From positions 116,049 to 155,334 of the forward strand of contig NZ_RJPS01000005.1 of the NCBI RefSeq assembly GCF_003943505.1: DNA of 39,286 bases, written 5' to 3'. Each line of letters starts with the position of its first letter. Position 1 is the stretch's first letter. Source of the stretch: Streptococcus cristatus (GTDB taxonomy: Bacteria > Bacillota > Bacilli > Lactobacillales > Streptococcaceae). The notes beneath the pieces were generated by a model, which saw only the letters and a list, made by a program, of their open reading frames with translations, ran no database searches and was not told the DNA's origin. A program made the translations under genes and the position numbers. Below, piece by piece: positions 34,180 through 39,286 of the stretch.

Positions 34180-34665
34180 TTATGATGAAGAGCTTTCCAG
34201 CATCTCCACATAATCAATAGCGACGCAGAGGGAAATGACTAAATCTGAATAAGCCTCATCATAGACGCTCACCTGATAAGTCGAGGTTAGATGGAAAAGC
34301 TCCTTGGTAATCTCAGCCACGACTTGATCGCGGTCATCTAGTAATCGGAAATTCAGATCCCAGATATTGCCCTCGATACGAAGGCCTAAATCATCAAACT
34401 CATACTTATCACGGAAGAAAGTCAGTTTCTTGCGAATATAAAAGCTTGTCCCGTCACTGAGCTTGATTTCAAACCGAGGCAAAAATGTTAGAAAGATTTT
34501 GCTGATTTGGCTAACTGTCTGTCCTTGGGAATCATAGATGGTGAAACTCTTAGGAATCTGGAAAAATGATCCTTCTACTTGGTAATCTACATTACCTCGA
34601 TCATCCTTGATATCAAAACGTTCACCGCCTAGACGCAATTTTTGTTTGACAAAATAGGTCTTCAT
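34180..34665 (-). CDS. LOR (LURP-one-related)/tubby-like family protein
   Basis: This 161-residue protein starts MKTYFVKQKLRLGGERFDIKDDRGNVDYQVEGSFFQIPKSF. GGAGG eight bases before ATG 34665 fixes the start. The frame also reads upstream, but that part is the T-box leader. The repeated strand pattern and the YEFDDLGLRIEGNIWDLNF segment fit the LURP-one-related beta-barrel fold. In bacteria the role is unknown. It is the first gene behind the T-box and is co-transcribed with alaS, so its expression should follow alanine supply. Confidence 0.85.
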   Translation of the reverse strand: MKTYFVKQKLRLGGERFDIKDDRGNVDYQVEGSFFQIPKSFTIYDSQGQTVSQISKIFLTFLPRFEIKLSDGTSFYIRKKLTFFRDKYEFDDLGLRIEGNIWDLNFRLLDDRDQVVAEITKELFHLTSTYQVSVYDEAYSDLVISLCVAIDYVEMLESSSS

Positions 34666-34862
34666 CGCTTTACCTCCAGAGTCAAGATAAAAGACAAGTT
34701 CCTTGTCTGAAGGGCGAAAAACCGCGGTACCACCTTCATTCAATGAACTTGTCATTCTCATTAGCTATTTAGTTTGAAACATGAGTAGCATGATTTTTCC
34801 TCTCACATGGCTCGCAGCACCGCCAATTCTCTGAGCTGAGATCTAGAAAATCAATTCTCAAT
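34666..34862 (-). promoter_or_regulatory. T-box riboswitch leader, alanine-specific
   Basis: On the minus strand the T-box GAAGGTGGTACCGCG (about 34722-34736) is near consensus. Upstream is Stem I with apical element GAGAATTGGCGGTGCTGCGAG (34812-34832 region). A stem TGATTT/AAATCA and a lower stem TGAG/CTCA enclose an internal loop whose 3' side is TGCTA. It therefore shows GCT (34787-34789), an alanine codon followed by A, as the specifier. A terminator hairpin (34686-34710) competes with the antiterminator. Uncharged tRNA-Ala should turn on LOR-alaS. Confidence 0.9.
34686..34710 (-). terminator. Conditional terminator of the T-box leader
   Basis: On the minus strand AGACAAG, GAA and CTTGTCT followed by TTTAT form a short stem and T-run directly after the T-box sequence, 20 bases before the LOR start. 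Confidence 0.8.
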
Positions 34863-34868
34863 AGTTTT

Positions 34869-34897
34869 ATTATACTGACTTCTTGGCTTTTCGTCAA
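34869..34897 (-). promoter_or_regulatory. Promoter of the T-box/LOR-alaS unit
   Basis: On the minus strand TTGACG (34892-34897) and TATAAT (34869-34874) are 17 bases apart, immediately after the prsA stop. Confidence 0.85.
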
Positions 34898-34899
34898 GC

Positions 34900-35976
34900 T
34901 TATTCTGCTGCAGGAGCTGGTTTTTCTTCAGTATGAGCAGCTTCTGACTTGCTTTCTTCGGAGCTTGAAGCCTCAGATTTTGCTTCTTCCGAGCTAGAAG
35001 ATTGTGATTTCTTTTCTTCTGAACTAGAAGACTGAGACTTACTTTCTTCTTTAGACGATGAGCTAGAAGTATCTCCTTCTACATATTGGGCAAAGACATT
35101 TTGGAAAGCTGGATCCTTCACTTTCAGATTCGCTTCCTTCAATTCTTTAGAAATAACAGAGCGAATAAAGCTTGCATCGTTTTGTTTTTGAGTCAGGATT
35201 CCCTCTTTTAGTTGTTTCTTGTAATCTGTCCATTTTGCAGATTTTTGAGTTTTCTTCACCAATTTAACAATGTAGTAACTTGCTGAATAGTTCTGCCTAC
35301 CTCGTACAGTTATCACATCAGAAACGCCATTTTCTTCCAAGGCAAAAGTAGCTTTCTTAACTGCATCTGGAATCGTTGTAGAGGTTGAGTCGAATTTCAC
35401 CTCACCACCCTTATCTTTGGTGTCCTTATCAGTTGAGTTTTCCTTGGCCAGCTGACCAAAGTCTGCTCCCTCAGCCTTAGCTTTTTCAAGCACTTCCTTA
35501 GCCTTTTCTTCACTGTCCACCTTGATAATCTGAGCCGTTACTTCTGGTGTGTAAGTTTCAAAGAAAGCCTTGTAGTTGTCATCTGTCAGCTCTTTTTCAG
35601 CTGCTTTCTTAACAGCGTATTCGACCAATTTATTTGCGCGGATCTGGTCTCTGTAGGCATCTTCTGTCATTCCGCTTTGAGCAAGAACATTTTGGAAGGC
35701 AGAACCATAAGCGGATTTCATTTTTTCAAAGGCTTCTTCAACCTCTTTATCCGTTACTTTTTTGCCATACTTTTCTTCAAAAACTTGCTTAATGGCCATT
35801 TGAAGCAAAACTTGTTGAGAGGCACCATTATTTTTTACTTGATCGTAAAATTCACTGACTGTGATTGTCTCACCTTTCATTGTCACAATATCTTTATCTT
35901 TTGCTGTTTGTGAACATGCTGCTAAAGCCACTACAGAAAAGAGAGTTACTGCTCCTGTAAGGATTTTTTTCTTCAT
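34900..35976 (-). CDS. prsA: PrsA foldase lipoprotein (parvulin-type PPIase)
   Basis: This 358-residue lipoprotein starts MKKKILTGAVTLFSVVALAACSQ with lipobox LAAC. A parvulin domain (about 140-245) includes VTAQIIKVDSEEKAKEVL, DFGQLAKENSTD and GGEVKFDS, between N- and C-terminal chaperone segments. It assists folding of exported proteins outside the membrane. The last 50 residues are a 10-residue tandem repeat rich in Ser, Glu and Lys (EExKSQSSSS-like), unlike the compact family C-terminus. ATG 35976 has AAGGAG before it. A promoter with extended -10 (TGGTACAAT) lies just upstream, and it follows trmR and pepF in a streptococcal cluster. Confidence 0.93.
   Translation of the reverse strand: MKKKILTGAVTLFSVVALAACSQTAKDKDIVTMKGETITVSEFYDQVKNNGASQQVLLQMAIKQVFEEKYGKKVTDKEVEEAFEKMKSAYGSAFQNVLAQSGMTEDAYRDQIRANKLVEYAVKKAAEKELTDDNYKAFFETYTPEVTAQIIKVDSEEKAKEVLEKAKAEGADFGQLAKENSTDKDTKDKGGEVKFDSTSTTIPDAVKKATFALEENGVSDVITVRGRQNYSASYYIVKLVKKTQKSAKWTDYKKQLKEGILTQKQNDASFIRSVISKELKEANLKVKDPAFQNVFAQYVEGDTSSSSSKEESKSQSSSSEEKKSQSSSSEEAKSEASSSEESKSEAAHTEEKPAPAAE
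34925..35065 (-). repeat. 30-base tandem repeat encoding the PrsA tail
   Basis: About four degenerate copies of a 30-base unit encode EESKSQSSSS, EEKKSQSSSS, EEAKSEASSS and EESKSEAAHT. Such repeats can change copy number by slippage without shifting the frame. Confidence 0.75.
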
Positions 35977-36012
35977 TATTTTATCTACTCCTTCAATAAA
36001 TTCACTTTGTCT

Positions 36013-36021
36013 ATTGTACCA
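36013..36021 (-). promoter_or_regulatory. Extended -10 promoter for prsA
   Basis: On the minus strand TGGTACAAT (TG-n-TACAAT, hexamer 36013-36018) lies about 37 bases before the prsA start. Confidence 0.6.
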
Positions 36022-36086
36022 CAAATCTAACTTGATATCTTAATTTTTCCTAAAAATTTTTGGAAATTAAGAAAAAATCAAAGATG

Positions 36087-36770
36087 TCATTTTTTTCTAA
36101 TCATAAGCAGTCCATCTCCCAAGGGAAGCAGACTCGCAGTCAAATCTGGACTATCCAAAGTTGCGTCAAATAGGTTGTGCAATCCTCGGTAAATAGCTCG
36201 CTGGCCACGCTTAATTTCCTCAAAAGGCTTGGCAACATCGCCGCCTTGGAAGACATCATCAATGAGGACCAGACCACCAGGATTGAGGCGCTTGAGGACC
36301 TGAGGCAGAAAGACTACATACTTGGACTTGGCAGAGTCCATAAAGACAAGGTCGTAGGAATCCTCTAACGTCTCAAGCAAATCCACTGCATCCCCTTCCA
36401 GCAGGGTGATCTGCTGACGACTATCATACTTAGCAAAATTAGCCTTGGCGAGCTCAATCATCTCTGGATTACGATCAATTGTCGTAATCTGAGCCTGAGG
36501 AGCATGCTCCGCCATCAAAAGGGCCGAAAAACCAATAGCCGTCCCGATTTCTAAAATCTTCTCAGGCTGCAGGCTTTCGAGTAGCAGGCGGAAGTAAGCC
36601 ACTGTCTCATGGGGAATCACAGGAACATTTTCAGCTTTGGCAAAATCCTCCAGTTCCTTGAGGCCGCCAGTGACTGGCTGGAGACGCTGTCTCATAAAGT
36701 CAACGATTTCTTCTTTGACCACTGGCCGACGCATATTAGGATTAGAGTTTTGGTTGTAAGTCTCGACCAT
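36087..36770 (-). CDS. trmR: tRNA 5-hydroxyuridine methyltransferase TrmR (O-methyltransferase family 3)
   Basis: This 227-residue protein carries the SAM motif ILEIGTAIGFSALLMA, the acidic ITTIDRNPEM, the metal-site DLVFMDSAKSKY, and VLIDDVFQGG. That matches the YrrM/TrmR family of metal-dependent O-methyltransferases. In B. subtilis TrmR converts 5-hydroxyuridine at tRNA position 34 to 5-methoxyuridine; the hydroxyl comes from the TrhP-type U32 proteins, one of which is encoded at 1366-2652. The ATG follows the pepF stop by one base, so translation is coupled. A different small-molecule substrate cannot be excluded. Confidence 0.85.
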   Translation of the reverse strand: MVETYNQNSNPNMRRPVVKEEIVDFMRQRLQPVTGGLKELEDFAKAENVPVIPHETVAYFRLLLESLQPEKILEIGTAIGFSALLMAEHAPQAQITTIDRNPEMIELAKANFAKYDSRQQITLLEGDAVDLLETLEDSYDLVFMDSAKSKYVVFLPQVLKRLNPGGLVLIDDVFQGGDVAKPFEEIKRGQRAIYRGLHNLFDATLDSPDLTASLLPLGDGLLMIRKK

Positions 36771-36771
36771 C

Positions 36772-38574
36772 TTATGCCAGTCCCAACTTTTCTACCAAGG
36801 CTTCAAATTCGTCCAGACGACGTTCAAAGACAGCAAAAGCAGCATTTAGGTAGTCTTCTTTTTCCATATCCACACCTGCTTTTTTGATGACATTAAGTGG
36901 ATAGTCAGAGTTCCCAGCTTTGAGATAGTCCAGATACTTGTCCTTGTCTTCCTGACTGCCATGGACAATCTTTTCAGCCAAGGCAGAAGCCGCTGAAAAT
37001 CCTGTCGAATATTGGAAAACATAGTAATCATAGTAGAAGTGCGGAATCCGAGCCCATTCGTACTGAATCTGCGGATTATCCTCTTTAGTCAGACCATAGT
37101 ATTTTTCGTTCAAGTCAGCATAGAGTTCATTGAGAAACTCGCTGGTCAAAACTTGACCTTCTTGGTCAGCCTTGTGGATCGCATGCTCAAATTCAGCAAA
37201 CTGGGTTTGACGGAAGACCGTACCTCGGAAGCCATCCAAGAAGTGATTGAGGATCGCAAAGCGGGTCGCATCGTCTTCTACTTCTTCCAAGAGCTTCTCG
37301 GTCAGGATATTTTCATTGGTCGTTGAAGCAATCTCAGCTAAGAAGATAGAATAGTCTCCATAGACATAAGGCTGGGTCTCACGAGTATAACTGGAATGCA
37401 TACTGTGGCCTGTCTCGTGCACCAAGGTAAAGAGATTATCCAGCGTATCCTGCCAGTTGAGCAACATAAAGGCATTGGTATCATAAGAACCGCCTGAGTA
37501 TGCTCCTGAGCGCTTGCCTTGATTTTCATGAACATCAATCCAGCGCTCTGAAAAAGCTGTCTTCACTCGGCTCAAATAATCCTCACCCAGAATAGCCAGG
37601 ACTTCCTCAGACTTAGCCAAGGCTTCCTCGTAAGTGAACTTGTAGTCTGTCTCTGACAAAGGTGTGTACATATCATACATCTTCAAATCAGAAATGCCTA
37701 AAATCTTCGCTCGTAAAGCGATATAACGCTGCAAAAGAGGCAAATGCTTATTGACAGCTGAAACTAAGCTGTCATAGACACTTTCTGGAATAAAGTCAGA
37801 TGACAAGGCCGCTTCACGGGCAGATGAGAACTTGCGGACTTTCGCATTGTAATTGTGAACCTTGACATTGGTCTGCAAAGTCTTAGCGTAGGTATGCTGA
37901 TACTGCTCGTAGACGCTGTAGAGTGCCTCGTAAGCTTCCTTGCGGACCTCTCGGTTCTTAGACTCAACCAAGGTGATATAGTTACCGTGGCTGAGCTGAA
38001 CTTCATTTCCATCTTCGTCATGCACCATCGGAAAGACGATATCTGCATTATCTAAGATAGCAAAAGTTTCGCCCGCTGCACCAAAGATTTCACCAGCACC
38101 GGCCAATAGCTCCTCTTCGCGCTGTGTCAAGATGTGGGCTTTCTTTTTCAAAAGCTTGTCAAAATAATGTTGGTAAAGTTGCAAACCTGGCTGCTCAGCC
38201 AAGAAAGCTTGGTACTGGTCTTCTGTAATCGCCATAAACTCGGGCTCATAGAAGGCAAAACTTTGACCAAACTCACTGTAAATAGTCATACCCTTAGCCT
38301 GATATTCTTGGTATTTGGCCACGCGAGTATCCTGGTCGTTCTTCATATGAGCATAAGAATAAAGCTTTTCAATCCGGCGCATCAAGTCCAACTGCACTTC
38401 AGTCGTTTTTAAGAGACTGTCCGCTGAATCCAGCAAATGCCCAGCCAGACCAGCTGCTTTCTTCACTTCTTCAGAAACCTGCGCCAATTCTGCTTCAAAG
38501 GCTTCATCTGTTGGGAAAATGGTTGTCAAATCCCAAGTATATTTTTCTTCAATTTCATTTCGTTGTTTTGCCAT
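36772..38574 (-). CDS. pepF: Oligoendopeptidase F (PepF/PepB type)
   Basis: This 600-residue M3 metallopeptidase has the zinc motif HETGHSMHS (HExxH) and typical surroundings: [26 protein letters not shown] and the downstream Glu in [11 protein letters not shown]. It cuts oligopeptides of about 7-17 residues in the cytoplasm. GGAGG eight bases before ATG 38574 decides the start over ATG 38589. It follows coiA by about 20 bases; the coiA-pepF pair is conserved in streptococci and is likely co-transcribed, so competence induction may reach it. Confidence 0.95.
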   Translation of the reverse strand: MAKQRNEIEEKYTWDLTTIFPTDEAFEAELAQVSEEVKKAAGLAGHLLDSADSLLKTTEVQLDLMRRIEKLYSYAHMKNDQDTRVAKYQEYQAKGMTIYSEFGQSFAFYEPEFMAITEDQYQAFLAEQPGLQLYQHYFDKLLKKKAHILTQREEELLAGAGEIFGAAGETFAILDNADIVFPMVHDEDGNEVQLSHGNYITLVESKNREVRKEAYEALYSVYEQYQHTYAKTLQTNVKVHNYNAKVRKFSSAREAALSSDFIPESVYDSLVSAVNKHLPLLQRYIALRAKILGISDLKMYDMYTPLSETDYKFTYEEALAKSEEVLAILGEDYLSRVKTAFSERWIDVHENQGKRSGAYSGGSYDTNAFMLLNWQDTLDNLFTLVHETGHSMHSSYTRETQPYVYGDYSIFLAEIASTTNENILTEKLLEEVEDDATRFAILNHFLDGFRGTVFRQTQFAEFEHAIHKADQEGQVLTSEFLNELYADLNEKYYGLTKEDNPQIQYEWARIPHFYYDYYVFQYSTGFSAASALAEKIVHGSQEDKDKYLDYLKAGNSDYPLNVIKKAGVDMEKEDYLNAAFAVFERRLDEFEALVEKLGLA

Positions 38575-38594
38575 AGAAATTTCCTCCATCTTTT

Positions 38595-39286
38595 CTATTT
38601 TATCATAAAAGTGGGGGAAATCCTCGCATAAAATACTGGTGGATAGATTATTTGAAGCTGCTTATTTTTTTCAGCCTGATAATAGCGATGAAAGTGCTGG
38701 TAATAGGACGTCAAGTCTCTTGTTATTTGGCAAAAGGAGCTGGCTTGTACAGGCCGAACCTGCGGATAAAAATCCTCAGCTGACTTGGTCAGAAGATTGT
38801 CTCCTTTTTGATAGAGCTGGGCTTGGAGCTTCATCCATCGAGGCTGCTGGTAATAAAGCTGCTGACGAACATAGCGACAAATCTCTGGGTCCTGCCGCGC
38901 CAGATAACTTTCTAGCCCCTGCTTTTGAAAGGGACTGCGGAGGACAGATAAAAGGCAGCCTTGACCAAAAGGAAAGGATTTGACCTTGTACTGAGCTCGT
39001 CCATGCAAGTCCTCGTGAATGAGATATTTAAGTCGAAGCTCCTGCTTTTTCTCATCCAATTCCCAAAGATGAAAGCCCATATTTTGACTGAAATAAAGAA
39101 AGTCCTTTTGCAGTTTCGTCAGCGACTGTTTTAACCATAATTTCTTGCCCAAAAGCCAGAGGACCTGATAGCCATGTTGACGATAGGACCGCGTCCGTTC
39201 CTCAAGTCTTTCCTGACTGAGAGGACTGCATTGAACCTCCAGCGCTATGCGACCAGCTATCAAAAGGTCAGCAATCTGCCTTATCT
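38595..39286 (-). CDS. coiA: CoiA, competence protein (N-terminus outside window)
   Basis: The frame is open to the window edge; 229 residues plus the stop are visible, ending in [16 protein letters not shown]. The visible N-terminal part [22 protein letters not shown] carries the D...E-V-Q nuclease-like signature of the CoiA/competence family. The rest is variable and basic. CoiA is a late competence protein needed for recombination of incoming DNA during transformation in streptococci. Its promoter, which should hold a ComX box, is outside the window. An internal TTG at 39263 is not the start, because conserved residues precede it. Confidence 0.92.
   Translation of the reverse strand, partial: IRQIADLLIAGRIALEVQCSPLSQERLEERTRSYRQHGYQVLWLLGKKLWLKQSLTKLQKDFLYFSQNMGFHLWELDEKKQELRLKYLIHEDLHGRAQYKVKSFPFGQGCLLSVLRSPFQKQGLESYLARQDPEICRYVRQQLYYQQPRWMKLQAQLYQKGDNLLTKSAEDFYPQVRPVQASSFCQITRDLTSYYQHFHRYYQAEKNKQLQIIYPPVFYARISPTFMIK

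Noticed and set aside
34666..34761. N-terminal extension of the LOR protein
   Set aside because: These bases form the T-box and terminator of the leader RNA; GGAGG lies before ATG 34665.

Overview
The window is a low-GC Firmicute chromosome segment that fits a viridans streptococcus of the sanguinis/gordonii type. The evidence is gene order and content: coiA-pepF-trmR-prsA, a T-box-controlled LOR gene plus alaS, ybeY-dgkA-era, and mutM-coaE-pmrA-rpmG-secG-rnr-smpB next to a tehB-type methyltransferase. Nearly every gene is on the minus strand. The exceptions are bioY at the left edge, a small gene at 878-1219 and ald. No database search was possible; names rest on motifs, length and neighbourhood, and the species is an inference.

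Layout. 1-4.6 kb: bioY (5' end cut off by the window edge), a PC4-like ssDNA-binding protein, a small unknown gene, the U32 tRNA-hydroxylation protein TrhP, and a secreted, membrane-anchored C69 dipeptidase whose promoter carries a CcpA cre box. 4.9-8.0 kb: the TehB-type methyltransferase and two membrane-anchored proteins of unknown function. 8.1-14.1 kb: the housekeeping run smpB, rnr, secG, rpmG, pmrA, coaE, mutM. 14.1-23.0 kb: a type I restriction-modification island lying between mutM and era, which are otherwise adjacent operon partners in streptococci. 23.1-25.2 kb: era, dgkA, ybeY and tRNA-Thr(GGT). 25.2-31.4 kb: a GNAT acetyltransferase, ald, and an operon containing a small XRE regulator, a PspC protein, DUF3169 membrane proteins, an ABC exporter and a DUF3267 metalloprotease-like membrane protein. 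31.5-39.3 kb: alaS with its LOR partner behind an alanine T-box, prsA, trmR, pepF and the start-truncated coiA.

The most unusual part is the island. On the minus strand the order is hsdM, hsdS, a 281-residue soluble protein, a four-helix membrane protein, a Fic protein and hsdR. The middle pair has the size, order and membrane topology of the phage lambda exclusion pair RexA/RexB, and it is translationally coupled to hsdS. I propose a RexAB-like abortive-infection module built into a type I R-M operon. The membrane gene looks switched off or phase-shifted by one base in a homopolymer tract. The Fic gene is coupled to hsdR and has its own extended -10 promoter with four TTCCG direct repeats upstream, a possible autoregulatory operator. 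Beyond hsdR lies the 3' half of an HTH regulator gene, probably a scar of the insertion.

Other points: an Ala T-box upstream of LOR-alaS with a visible GCU specifier; pmrA with no canonical start codon at the expected position (ATC); a strong palindromic operator on the XRE operon promoter; and trhP and trmR, which act in succession on tRNA wobble uridine, both present but about 34 kb apart.
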